DNA of 64,000 bases from Arthrobacter sp. MYb229. GTDB taxonomy: Bacteria > Actinomycetota > Actinomycetes > Actinomycetales > Micrococcaceae. Shown here in pieces: positions 39,276 through 47,557 of this stretch. Position 1 is the stretch's first letter; every line of letters begins with the position of its first letter. Made by a program: the position numbers and the translations under genes. The DNA is taken from contig NZ_PCPS01000009.1 in NCBI RefSeq assembly GCF_002975405.1, positions 33,866 through 97,865 of the forward strand, given 5' to 3'. The notes under the pieces are model-generated. The model was not told the DNA's origin, searched no databases, and saw nothing but the letters and a program-made list of their open reading frames with translations.

Positions 39276-39770
39276 GTGAGCACCAACAGCAACGAACCTG
39301 TCGTGTGGCTGACTCAGGAGGCCTTCGACCGCCTTCAGAACGAACTGACCTTCCTCTCCGGCCCAGGCCGCACCGAAATCGTTGCCCGCATCGAGCAGGC
39401 ACGTTCGGAGGGTGACCTCAAGGAGAACGGCGGCTACCACGCTGCTCGTGAGGAGCAAGGCAAGGCCGAGGCCCGCATCCTTTATCTCAAGGACCTTCTG
39501 CGCCGCGCCCACGTAGGCGAAGCGCCCGCAGATGACGGAGTGGTCGAACCAGGCATGCTGGTGGGTGCCACCATCGCTGGTGATGAGACCACTTTCCTGT
39601 TCGGTTCCCGTGAGGTTGCCGGCGACAGCGACCTTGAGGTGTACTCGGAGCAGTCCCCAATCGGCAAGGCAGTGCATGGCAAGAAGGTTGGCGACAAGCT
39701 GACCTACACCGCGCCCAACGGCCGCGATATCGCCGTGGAGATCATCTCCGCCACGCCATACGAGGGCTAG
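39276..39770 (+). CDS. greA: Transcription elongation factor GreA
   Basis: Reactivates backtracked RNA polymerase by stimulating RNA cleavage. 164 aa: N-terminal coiled coil with the tip motif SEGDLKENGGYHAA, including the acidic pair, and a C-terminal FKBP-like domain ending VGDKLTYTAPNGRDIAVEI. Starts with GTG behind AAAGGAAG. Ends at a 22-bp perfect hairpin. Confidence 0.95.
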   Translation: MSTNSNEPVVWLTQEAFDRLQNELTFLSGPGRTEIVARIEQARSEGDLKENGGYHAAREEQGKAEARILYLKDLLRRAHVGEAPADDGVVEPGMLVGATIAGDETTFLFGSREVAGDSDLEVYSEQSPIGKAVHGKKVGDKLTYTAPNGRDIAVEIISATPYEG

Positions 39771-39783
39771 TCCCCCACGCATC

Positions 39784-39831
39784 AAAAGCAGCTGGCCTGA
39801 CACTTGAAAAAGTGTCAGGCCAGCTGCTTTT
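39784..39831. terminator. Perfect 22-bp hairpin terminator, bidirectional
   Basis: Arms 39784-39805 and 39810-39831 are exact complements with a GAAA tetraloop, followed by T-rich sequence. Shared by convergent greA and ilvA. Confidence 0.95.
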
Positions 39832-39848
39832 CATCTGTAATTTCGAAA

Positions 39849-41120
39849 TTAGGCTACCGAGCCGCCAGCGCTGTTCGTGATGTGCGGGTCGAAGCCCTCG
39901 GCACGCAGATTATCCAGCACATGCTCGGAATGCTTATGGCCCTTGGTTTCCAAATCGATGGTGATCGCTACATCGCCCATGGACAGCGAGCCGCCGATGC
40001 GCGTGTGGTCCAGACGAGTCACATTTGCATCCGATTCGGCGATGACCCGCGAGATGGTCGCCAACGCACCTGGACGGTCCGGCAGCATGATGCGCACGGT
40101 CAGGAAACGACCGGCTGCGTTTAGACCACGCTGGATCACCTTGAGCATCAGCAGCGGATCGATATTTCCGCCCGAGAGGATCACCACGGTAGTCGCCGGG
40201 TCAATTCCATGGGCTTTCAAACGGTCCTCCAGCAGGGCCGCGACGCCTACGGCACCAGCCGGCTCCACAACCAGCTTGTTGCGCTCCAGCAGCACTACCA
40301 GCGCCTGCGCCAGCGCATCTTCGGAGACCGTCACCACGTCATCAACGAGTTCCTTGATGATGGCAAACGGCAACTGGCCCGGCTTGCCCACCGCGATGCC
40401 ATCAGCGATGGTGTGCACCGTGTCCAAGGGCACCAGTGCATCCGCGGCCAGCGACGGAGGGTACGCGGCGGCATTTTCTGCCTGCACGCCGATCACCTTG
40501 ATGTCGCGGCCCAGCTGACGAGCTTTCTCCTTCAATGCAATGGCCACGCCTGCCAGCAGGCCGCCGCCGCCCACGCCCATCAGCACGGTCTCCACTTCCG
40601 GAAGCTGCTCCAGGATTTCCAGGCCAATAGTTCCTTGGCCGGCAATGATGTCGGGGTGGTCGAAGGGGTGCACAAACACCGCACCGGTTTCATCGGCAAA
40701 ACGCTGCGCCTCGGCCAGCGCCTGATCGACGGTGTCTCCATGCAGCACCACTTGCGCGCCGTGGTCTTGGGTGGCCGCAAGCTTCGGCAGCGCCACCCCG
40801 CGCGGCATGTAGATGCGTGCTTTAATTCCTAGATGCGCCGCCGCTTGGGCCACACCCTGCGCATGGTTGCCTGCCGAAGCGGCCACCACTCCGCGGGCCT
40901 TCTCTTCGGCGCTGAGCTTTGACATGCGCACATAGGCGCCACGGACCTTGAAGGAACCCGCGCGTTGCAGGTTCTCGCACTTCAAGAACACCTCGGCGCC
41001 TGCATGCAAGGAAAGTACCCGAGAGTGTTCGATCGGGGTGCGGGCGATCACCGGTTCGAGCACCTGTGCTGCGTGTTCGATATCCGCCAAGGTGACAGGT
41101 AGTTCTGGCTTGCTGCTCAT
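39849..41120 (-). CDS. ilvA: Threonine ammonia-lyase with ACT domain
   Basis: PLP enzyme converting threonine to 2-oxobutyrate, the first step to isoleucine. 423 aa. The PLP lysine is in SFKVRGAYV, the phosphate-binding glycine loop is MGVGGGGLLAG, and a C-terminal ACT domain (about 340-415) begins VRIMLPDRPGALATI, which should confer amino-acid regulation. Shorter than E. coli IlvA (514 aa), so the single-ACT type. It starts directly after the stop of the AI-2E transporter gene and is probably co-transcribed with it. Confidence 0.92.
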   Translation of the reverse strand: MSSKPELPVTLADIEHAAQVLEPVIARTPIEHSRVLSLHAGAEVFLKCENLQRAGSFKVRGAYVRMSKLSAEEKARGVVAASAGNHAQGVAQAAAHLGIKARIYMPRGVALPKLAATQDHGAQVVLHGDTVDQALAEAQRFADETGAVFVHPFDHPDIIAGQGTIGLEILEQLPEVETVLMGVGGGGLLAGVAIALKEKARQLGRDIKVIGVQAENAAAYPPSLAADALVPLDTVHTIADGIAVGKPGQLPFAIIKELVDDVVTVSEDALAQALVVLLERNKLVVEPAGAVGVAALLEDRLKAHGIDPATTVVILSGGNIDPLLMLKVIQRGLNAAGRFLTVRIMLPDRPGALATISRVIAESDANVTRLDHTRIGGSLSMGDVAITIDLETKGHKHSEHVLDNLRAEGFDPHITNSAGGSVA

Positions 41121-42401
41121 CTATTCCTCATTTGCGAAGTTCTCGGTGCGCCGGCTCACCGGCGGTTGTTCGGGGGAAGTTTCGGTGGGCTGCTCTGGAG
41201 GGGCGTGAGGATCCTCGCCAACCCCATATTGTTCGCGGACGAACGGGTCATCGTCCCATCCGCGCCGAGCTAGGTATTTCACCACCGAATTCAATACGGC
41301 CATGATCGGTACGGCGAACAGCGCTCCGGGGATGCCAGCCACCATGGCTCCGCCGGCGACTGCGAGCACCACTGCCAGCGGATGCAGGCTCACCGCCTTG
41401 CCCATGATCAGCGGTTGCAGGATGTTCGATTCGGCCTGCTGAACCAGCAACACCACGCCAAGCATGATCAGCGCGTTGATCCAACCGTTGGCGACCAGCG
41501 CCAGGAGCACCGCCAATGCGCCGGTAACCAGCGCGCCGATGATCGGGATGAAGGAGCCAACGAAGACGATCACGCCCAGTGGCATCGCTAGCGGAACGCC
41601 CAGGAAGAACGCGCCAAAGCCAATGCCCACCGCGTCAATGAAAGCCACCAGCAGCTGCACGCGCACGTAGCGCACCAGAGAGAACCAGCCGCGGCTCATC
41701 GCGCCGTCCATGGCGGGACGGGCGCGAAGAGGCAGCAGGTTGATCAGGAACAGGCCGATCTTCCGTCCATCGAGGAGCAGGAAGATCAGCGTGAACAGGG
41801 CCAGCAGGACTCCGGTGACGATCTGGCCGAGCGCCGAACCCCAGCTGATCGCTTCGCTCAAGATATTCGTGGCGTTCGAGCGTAGCTGGCCTAACGCGTC
41901 ATCGATGACGTTTTGCAGGTCGTCATTGGTTAGCTGCAGGGGGCCATTAAAAAGCCAATCCTGGACCTGTTCCAGCCCTGCGATCGACTGGTTCCACAGT
42001 GCTGCGAACCCGGCGGAAAGGCGCTGGCCAGCCATCGATAATCCGCTCACCACCAACGCGAGGAAGCCAAGCACGGTGAATCCCACGGCCAATCCGCGCG
42101 GCACCGCCAACTTACGATTCAGCACGTTGACGATAGGGGAAAGCAGACCGCTGATCAGTGCGGCGATCATCACCGGGATCAGCAGCAAAGACAGCTGCGA
42201 CAGGAGCCAGACAATCGCGCCTACGGCGGCGGCCACCACGAGGAAACGCCAGGACCACCAGGCCGCTAGCCGCACCCCATAGGGCATGTCATCCGCATCA
42301 TGGAAATCCACGTTCGCTGAGCGTGGAGTCGGTCCCGGGCTGGTTTTAGCTGGTAGCACCACTCGGAACCGGCGCAGTCGCGACAGCCGGTTACTCTTCA
42401 T
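41121..42401 (-). CDS. AI-2E family transporter (PerM-like)
   Basis: 426 aa with about eight helices; the signature region PLAMPLGVIVFVGSFIPIIGA is near residue 280 and a polar C-terminal tail rich in Pro/Glu follows. Members move small molecules or ions, with few proven substrates. Its stop is adjacent to the ilvA start, forming a two-gene operon; a role in exporting or importing an amino-acid-related metabolite is speculative. Confidence 0.85.
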   Translation of the reverse strand: MKSNRLSRLRRFRVVLPAKTSPGPTPRSANVDFHDADDMPYGVRLAAWWSWRFLVVAAAVGAIVWLLSQLSLLLIPVMIAALISGLLSPIVNVLNRKLAVPRGLAVGFTVLGFLALVVSGLSMAGQRLSAGFAALWNQSIAGLEQVQDWLFNGPLQLTNDDLQNVIDDALGQLRSNATNILSEAISWGSALGQIVTGVLLALFTLIFLLLDGRKIGLFLINLLPLRARPAMDGAMSRGWFSLVRYVRVQLLVAFIDAVGIGFGAFFLGVPLAMPLGVIVFVGSFIPIIGALVTGALAVLLALVANGWINALIMLGVVLLVQQAESNILQPLIMGKAVSLHPLAVVLAVAGGAMVAGIPGALFAVPIMAVLNSVVKYLARRGWDDDPFVREQYGVGEDPHAPPEQPTETSPEQPPVSRRTENFANEE

Positions 42402-42466
42402 TTCTCTAAGTTACCGTGAGTTCCGCGCCGCACCGGGATCCATGTCGGTATTGTGACACAAAAAAC

Positions 42467-42497
42467 AGAACCAGTGCCCGTATTGGGCACTGGTTCT
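42467..42497. terminator. Hairpin between AI-2E and Bax-inhibitor genes
   Basis: AGAACCAGTGCCC and its exact complement (42485-42497) with a 5-nt loop; located after the Bax-inhibitor gene on the minus strand. Confidence 0.85.
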
Positions 42498-42520
42498 CAA
42501 AATCTATTCCAATATGGTTA

Positions 42521-43342
42521 TTACTCTTCGCGCAGAATAGCCAGAATGCGCAGAATCTCGGTGTAGAGCCAGACCAGGGTCATGGTCAGGCCGAAGGCAC
42601 CGCGCCAAGCCATGATGGCCGGGGCACCCTGGCGGGAAAGCTCCTCGATCATGGTGAAGTCGGAAACCAGCGCGTAGGTCGCAAGCAGGACCGCAACGAC
42701 ACCGATGATGACGCCGAGCATACCGCTGCGCATGCCGAACATGCCGTCAACCGTACCTGTCATCATCATGACCATATTGACCAGCGAGAAGACCACCATG
42801 CCGATCATCGCGATCATGAACATCTTGTTCAGCTTCGGGCTCATCCGGTACTTGCCCGAGCGGTACAGCGCCAAGGTCACGCCGGCGACGCAGAAGGTCG
42901 CGACGACCGCCTGGATTGCGACACCCGGGTATAGCCCGTTCAGGAACTGCGACAAGCCGCCGAGGAACAAGCCCTGGGCTACTGCGTACAAAAGAATGAG
43001 TGCCGGCGATGGCTTCTTCTTGAACACGTTGACCAGGCCCAGCACGAAACCGACCAGCGCGCCTGGCAACATCAGGATTGGCACAGCCCAGCCCGCTGCG
43101 GCGCCAAGCACAACAAGTCCCAAGGTAAGGATGGTCTTATTGATGGTGTCACCGACCGTCATGCGACCGGTGTCGTGGCTAGTGGCCGATGGCTGCTGGT
43201 ACATGCCCTGCAACTGGTCGGCGCTGAGGTTGCCGGATTCGTGGAATCCGACCGGACTGCCTGCATTGGAGCCAGTGCCCCAGTTTGCAGACTGGTTCTT
43301 GGAACCGAAGATCGGGTTACCGCTCAACCTGAATTCCCCCAT
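42521..43342 (-). CDS. Bax inhibitor-1/YccA family membrane protein
   Basis: About 273 aa with seven helices, cytosolic-like polar N-terminus of about 70 residues containing Gln/Ser-rich sequence, and the C-terminal helix FGLTMTLVWLYTEILRIL typical of the family. These proteins are Ca2+/H+-leak channels or stress modulators. The start is unclear: ATG 43342 has no ribosome site, TTG 43327 has GGGGGA 7 nt upstream, and ATG 43369 is also open. Confidence 0.88.
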   Translation of the reverse strand: MGEFRLSGNPIFGSKNQSANWGTGSNAGSPVGFHESGNLSADQLQGMYQQPSATSHDTGRMTVGDTINKTILTLGLVVLGAAAGWAVPILMLPGALVGFVLGLVNVFKKKPSPALILLYAVAQGLFLGGLSQFLNGLYPGVAIQAVVATFCVAGVTLALYRSGKYRMSPKLNKMFMIAMIGMVVFSLVNMVMMMTGTVDGMFGMRSGMLGVIIGVVAVLLATYALVSDFTMIEELSRQGAPAIMAWRGAFGLTMTLVWLYTEILRILAILREE

Positions 43343-43369
43343 AAGTCGTTTGTTCAAGCACAAGCCCAT

Positions 43370-44131
43370 CGCCTGTGTCCTGCTACCGATCTTATTTGGG
43401 TTTGCTGTGAATCGGCTCAGCCATAGGGATGATATCGATATATTTAGCCTGAATTATGCCTAGAGCGTGTGCATCTTCCGCTTCGCTTCATGGTTAGGCC
43501 GCTAGCCACGTTAATTGCGAGCGACAGAACTCCAATCCCATCCCCTTTGGCCCGGCAGCATGGGGGAATTTTTGCATGCAGCGTCGCAATGCAGAGCCAG
43601 AGGGAATCGCCTCGTGGAGATGGCCTCCTGCAAGTGGTGGCCCCGCCGATAGCAATAGCCTTGTGTGGTTTCAGTACCGTCCGATGCGGAAAACCAGGCC
43701 GTCCTGGCTTGCTTCCGCGCGATTCATGAGCTCTTGATGTGATCCATTTTTCTGCATTGGCAATGGCGCAGAGAATTTCAACGAGTTTTTTCGAGGGCTG
43801 GGCTGCGGGGGAAATTGAATCCTGGAGTTCCCAATACCCGGCATGCTCGACGTCGCCATAGCAATCCGGGGCCGGGACGTACAGTCCGTTGGAACTAGTT
43901 GCTTGGGGCCTCATGAGCCAATCCAAGTGGCAGAATCCAGCTCTGGAATTTGTTCCTGAGCTCCGCGGAACCAGGACGCTTCAGCGTCGCCTGTACTCGG
44001 TCGGTGGCCGAAGGACTGATGTAGATCCGCTTCGCCAGAATCGACAAGTCAACTGCAAAGCACCAGTATTCAAGCAAAGCAAAGGCCGCTACTTCCCCGT
44101 GTTTACAGGTAAGCAGCGGCCCTTTCACAGG
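43370..44131. other. Gene-poor stretch beside tRNA-Leu
   Basis: About 760 bp with no ORF I would accept. Overlapping frames up to 160 codons exist on both strands but lack recognisable domains, good starts or typical codon use. The minus-strand frame at 43680-43900 (GDVEHAGYWELQDS...) reads most like protein and may be the remnant of a decayed gene. It lies immediately downstream of the tRNA 3' end, a common insertion point. No copy of the tRNA 3' end was found in it. Confidence 0.5.
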
Positions 44132-44213
44132 TGCCCCCAGTGGGACTCGAACCCACAAGCCTTTCGGCAGCTGATTTTAAGTCAGCCGTGTATGCCAATT
44201 CCACCATGAGGGC
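44132..44213 (-). tRNA. tRNA-Leu (anticodon UAA)
   Basis: Minus-strand 82-nt tRNA. Acceptor GCCCTCA pairs with TGGGGGC, discriminator A; the anticodon loop is CTTAAAA with anticodon TAA between GCTGA/TCAGC stems; a class II variable arm (GCCGAAAGGC) and a T-arm GTGGG-TTCGAGT-CCCAC are present. No CCA is encoded. It reads UUA codons, which are rare in this GC-rich genome, although some nearby housekeeping genes contain them. Confidence 0.95.
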
Positions 44214-44273
44214 AAGACTCTAAAATCTTACGCGATCAGATCGTAAAATCTGAAATTCCCGCATCGATCAGTG

Positions 44274-44308
44274 CCACAGGGGCCAGAAGTCACTTCCGGC
44301 CCCTGTGG
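44274..44308. terminator. Hairpin after ndh
   Basis: CCACAGGGGCC and GGCCCCTGTGG pair perfectly, with a second short GAAG/CTTC stem inside. Located just beyond the ndh stop on the minus strand, before the tRNA. Confidence 0.85.
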
Positions 44309-44332
44309 CGATCATTCGTCGATCAAAACAGC

Positions 44333-45715
44333 TTACTTCGCTGAAGCAGCCTTCTTGGGATTAGCCGATTCTTCGAAGGCCGCGCGAGGGGTCTCCAAGT
44401 TGTTCAGCTGCACCGCGTCGCGCGAGAAGAACCAAGCAACCATCCAGTCGCCCAGGACGCGGAACTTGCGCTCGAAGGTTGGCATGGCCATACCGTGGTA
44501 TCCGCGGTGTGCCATCCAAGCTGGCCAGCCCTTGAGCTTCAGGCCAACTACCTTGGCGACGCCCTTGTTCAGGCCGAAGCCTGCAACTGCGCCGAGGTTC
44601 TTGTGCTTGTACTCCTTGATGGTGCCTACGCCGTAGCGCGATGCATACAGGTTCTTCGCCAGCAGCTTGGCCTGGCGCACTGCGTGCTGTGCGTTCGGCA
44701 CGCAGGTGCCATCCGGCAGACCGCCGGTGACGTCCTTCACGGCCGAGATATCGCCGGCAGCCCAGGCGCCGTCCAACGGGTTGCCGTTCTCATCCTTGAT
44801 CCGCAGATCGGTGCGGGTCTCGATGCGACCGCGCTGTTCGATTGGGAAATCGGTGGAGCGCACCATCGGGTTCGCCATGACACCGGCGCACCAGATCAAG
44901 GTGTCTGTGCCGAATTCGCCGGCTGGGGACTTGTCTGCCATATTGATCAGCTGCAGGTTTCCGTCGGTGGCATCTGCCAGCGAGGTGTTCAGCAGGACCT
45001 CGATACCGCGGCTGCGCAAGTGGTCAACAACCCACAAGGCCTGCTCTTCGGTAACTTCCGGCATGATGCGGCCCATCGCCTCAACGAGAACAAAGCGGAC
45101 TTCCTTCTCATCGACGCGGTCGTTGAGCTTGACCAGGTGACGAGCCATGTCTTCAAGTTCGGCAATGGTTTCGATGCCAGCGAAGCCGCCACCAACCACA
45201 ACGAAGGTCAGCGCGCGCTTGCGTGCAACCGGATCGGTCATATTCGCTGCGGACTCTATGCGTTCGGCAACCTTGTTGCGCAGTGCTACCGCTTCTTCGA
45301 TGGTCTTCAGTCCGATGCCTGCATCGCCCAGTCCCGGAATCGGGAAGGTGCGGGTGATGGCGCCAGCGGACATCACAATATCGGTGTATTCCAGCTCGAA
45401 TTCTTCACCGCTGACCGGGGCGACAACGGCCTTCTTGCTAGCGTGGTCAATGCTCAGCACACGGCCGTTAACCAGCTCGGAGTGCTTCAGGTGCGCACGG
45501 TGGGAGACCACCGCGTGGCGTGGTTCGATATTGCCACCTGCAACTTCTGGCAGGAATGGCTGGTAAGTCATGTATGGGTTCGGGTCTACGACGGTGACGA
45601 TGCCACCGTGGTCCTTGACCTTCTTCTGCAACTTCATCGCGACGTAAAGGCCAACATAGCCACCGCCAACGACAAGAATGCGCGGACGCTTCTGGGAGCT
45701 TTCGATGATCGACAT
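44333..45715 (-). CDS. ndh: Type II NADH dehydrogenase (NDH-2)
   Basis: Membrane-associated flavoprotein passing electrons from NADH to menaquinone without proton pumping. About 460 aa. First Rossmann motif ILVVGGGYVGLYVA near the N-terminus binds FAD, second VVVGGGFAGIETI (about 175) binds NADH, and LIWCAGVMANP and AAGDISAV are the later FAD contacts. The C-terminal region is amphipathic. I chose ATG 45715: a leaderless-type TAGAAT box lies 7 nt upstream, and the frame before it looks non-coding. A Rex-like repeat overlies its -35 box. Confidence 0.93.
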   Translation of the reverse strand: MSIIESSQKRPRILVVGGGYVGLYVAMKLQKKVKDHGGIVTVVDPNPYMTYQPFLPEVAGGNIEPRHAVVSHRAHLKHSELVNGRVLSIDHASKKAVVAPVSGEEFELEYTDIVMSAGAITRTFPIPGLGDAGIGLKTIEEAVALRNKVAERIESAANMTDPVARKRALTFVVVGGGFAGIETIAELEDMARHLVKLNDRVDEKEVRFVLVEAMGRIMPEVTEEQALWVVDHLRSRGIEVLLNTSLADATDGNLQLINMADKSPAGEFGTDTLIWCAGVMANPMVRSTDFPIEQRGRIETRTDLRIKDENGNPLDGAWAAGDISAVKDVTGGLPDGTCVPNAQHAVRQAKLLAKNLYASRYGVGTIKEYKHKNLGAVAGFGLNKGVAKVVGLKLKGWPAWMAHRGYHGMAMPTFERKFRVLGDWMVAWFFSRDAVQLNNLETPRAAFEESANPKKAASAK

Positions 45716-45722
45716 ACTCTTG

Positions 45723-45751
45723 ATTCTACGCGGAATATCGGAGTTAGTGAA
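45723..45751 (-). promoter_or_regulatory. Promoter of ndh
   Basis: On the minus strand TTCACT (45751-45746) and TAGAAT (45728-45723) are 17 bp apart. The -10 ends 7 nt before the ATG, so the transcript should be leaderless. Confidence 0.6.
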
Positions 45752-45764
45752 AACATTCACTAAC
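45743..45764. promoter_or_regulatory. Rex-like operator at ndh
   Basis: GTTAGTGAA and TTCACTAAC are perfect complements 4 bp apart; the core GTGAA-N4-TTCAC equals that of Rex sites in Actinobacteria. It covers the ndh -35 box, and ndh is a known Rex target in other Gram-positives. Confidence 0.55.
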
Positions 45765-45908
45765 TTTCTCTGTTGCCTTCGTCTCTCCGCCCGCACAAGT
45801 TCCTGCCGCGGCGGAGCGCACCGGGAGAATTCCGCGCTTTCCAGCTGAAAACCTGCCCTGGAAACGGTTATCGGACACCGGGCGCCTACCGCCACGGGTT
45901 AACCCGAA

Positions 45909-45954
45909 CTGGCGGTGAGCCAAAGGAGGTCTATCTCCTTTGGCTCACCGCCAG
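45909..45954. terminator. Perfect 20-bp hairpin after the mycosin gene
   Basis: Arms 45909-45928 and 45935-45954 are exact complements with a 6-nt loop, just after the protease stop (minus strand) and before the ndh promoter. Confidence 0.92.
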
Positions 45955-45967
45955 CAACAAGTTTCGG

Positions 45968-47503
45968 CTACTTATCGTCTTCCGGGATTTCGTCGAATAG
46001 ATCGCGCCCATCGCCCGACTTGCCGACCTGCAATTTACTCAGGGCCGCGAGCTCGGCTTCACGGATTTTCTTTTGCCGTCGGGCACGAATTCCTACCTGC
46101 GCTCCCCCGCCGAGGAGTACCAGCACCAGCAGGATTCCACCGCCGAGCACAATCACCGGCTGCAGTGCCGGGGCCGAGTCATCGGGAAGGATCGGTTCGG
46201 GAGCCGCTACGGGATCCAGCGTCGACTTCTCCATGGAGACCCCTGGATCCGGCGCCTCGGTCTTTTCATCTGAATTTCGGCGATGGATCCGAATCCACTC
46301 GGTAATGGTGTTCATTGGATTAGTCTCGGCCACCGGCACATTTGCGGTCAGCGCCGCGTGCGCATCGATAATGCCGTAACCGTACAGATTGTCCACACCG
46401 GCCGCGCCGGTGTCCTTGGCGGTCTGCAGGATTCGGTTGATCACCTGTGGCGCTTTCATCTCCGGATGCTCGGCGCGAATCAGCGCGGCCACGCCGGCGA
46501 CCAGCGGCGCAGCGCCCGAGGTACCGGACCAGCGGGCGTATCCGCCGCCGGGCAGGCCTCCGACGAGCTGTTCGGCGGGAGCGGCGACACCGATGGAGAT
46601 ACCCTCGGTGGAGGAATCCTTCGAAGCCTTGCCCGACTCATCGACCCCGGCGACCGTCAGCACGCCGGGGATCGTTGCCGGGGCACCGACCTGGCTCATC
46701 CCGCCCGAACGGTTGCCCGCGGCGGCCACGATGACCACATCCTTGTCCTCCGCGTACTTGAACGCGTCATCCCAGCTTTCGGGCCACGCCGGCGAGGTGG
46801 AGCCAAGGGACATGTTGATCACCTTCGCGCCGGAATCAACTGCCCAGCGCACCGCCTTGGGGATCTGCTCCTCGACGGGAATGCCCGAAGGGTTTTCCCC
46901 GCCCATCCACAAGGACACCGAAAGCAGATCGGCTTCCGGAGCGACGCCGAGCACTCCGTCATTGCCCGCACGCAGGGGCGGCACCTTCTCGTATTCGGGT
47001 TCCTCGGGGACTTCTACCGGCTCTTCGTCGTCCGCTTTGTCTTCATTTTTTTCTTCGGCGTTCTTCTTCGCGCGTTCCCACGCGGCCTTCAGCCGTTCGT
47101 TCTCGGACTTGATCCGCTCAATTTCTTGCTTATTGTTGCCGCGCCCGCCCAGCAAGGTGGCCACCAGGGTTCCGTGCTCGCTCATCACACCGATCGGCCT
47201 ATCGCCCTTAGGCCCGCCGGAACCAGACATGTCCGCCCCGCCGGCGATCGCGCCCTTCAGATCAGGGTGGCTGGTATCGATGCCGGTATCGATGATAGCG
47301 ACCTTGACGCCTTTGCCCTTGGTGACCTTGTGCGCCTCGGTAATGCCCTGGGCCGCCAACCAGTATTCGCTGCTGCGGATATCGTCCGCATGGGCCGGAG
47401 CGGCGCCAAGCACCGTAGCCCCGGCCAGTAGCGCCGCCAACACGGCAGCCAACAAGGTACGCGCCGCGACGGGCTTGCCGGTAGTCAAGTGACCCACGAT
47501 CAT
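45968..47503 (-). CDS. Mycosin-like S8 subtilisin protease with C-terminal membrane anchor
   Basis: 511 aa. Signal peptide at about 13-40, catalytic D72 (IIDTGIDTSHPDL), H110 (EHGTLVA), oxyanion N264 and S329 (SGTSGAAPLVAG), then a single C-terminal helix and basic tail, as in MycP mycosins of type VII secretion. An insertion of about 60 residues (122-180) follows the His loop: a charged coiled coil (RIKSENERLKAAWERAKK) and an acidic Pro/Glu stretch. No Ecc or Esx gene is in the window. GAGGAG touches the ATG, so GTG 47497 may be the real start. Confidence 0.88.
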   Translation of the reverse strand: MIVGHLTTGKPVAARTLLAAVLAALLAGATVLGAAPAHADDIRSSEYWLAAQGITEAHKVTKGKGVKVAIIDTGIDTSHPDLKGAIAGGADMSGSGGPKGDRPIGVMSEHGTLVATLLGGRGNNKQEIERIKSENERLKAAWERAKKNAEEKNEDKADDEEPVEVPEEPEYEKVPPLRAGNDGVLGVAPEADLLSVSLWMGGENPSGIPVEEQIPKAVRWAVDSGAKVINMSLGSTSPAWPESWDDAFKYAEDKDVVIVAAAGNRSGGMSQVGAPATIPGVLTVAGVDESGKASKDSSTEGISIGVAAPAEQLVGGLPGGGYARWSGTSGAAPLVAGVAALIRAEHPEMKAPQVINRILQTAKDTGAAGVDNLYGYGIIDAHAALTANVPVAETNPMNTITEWIRIHRRNSDEKTEAPDPGVSMEKSTLDPVAAPEPILPDDSAPALQPVIVLGGGILLVLVLLGGGAQVGIRARRQKKIREAELAALSKLQVGKSGDGRDLFDEIPEDDK

Positions 47504-47557
47504 CTCCTCGCAAGGGGCTCCGGCATGCCGGGCCAGTAGGGCTAGAACTGCAGTTGG

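Noticed and set aside
43444..43926. 160-codon minus-strand ORF beside the Bax-inhibitor gene
   Set aside because: TTG start without ribosome site, no recognisable domain and Arg/Pro/Ser-rich second half typical of shadow frames. Kept only as a possible decayed fragment.
44132..44213. A bldA-like regulatory tRNA reading rare UUA codons
   Set aside because: TTA codons occur in ordinary housekeeping genes of this window (for example pmt, the acyl-CoA synthetase and purE), so a developmental switch based on this tRNA is not supported.
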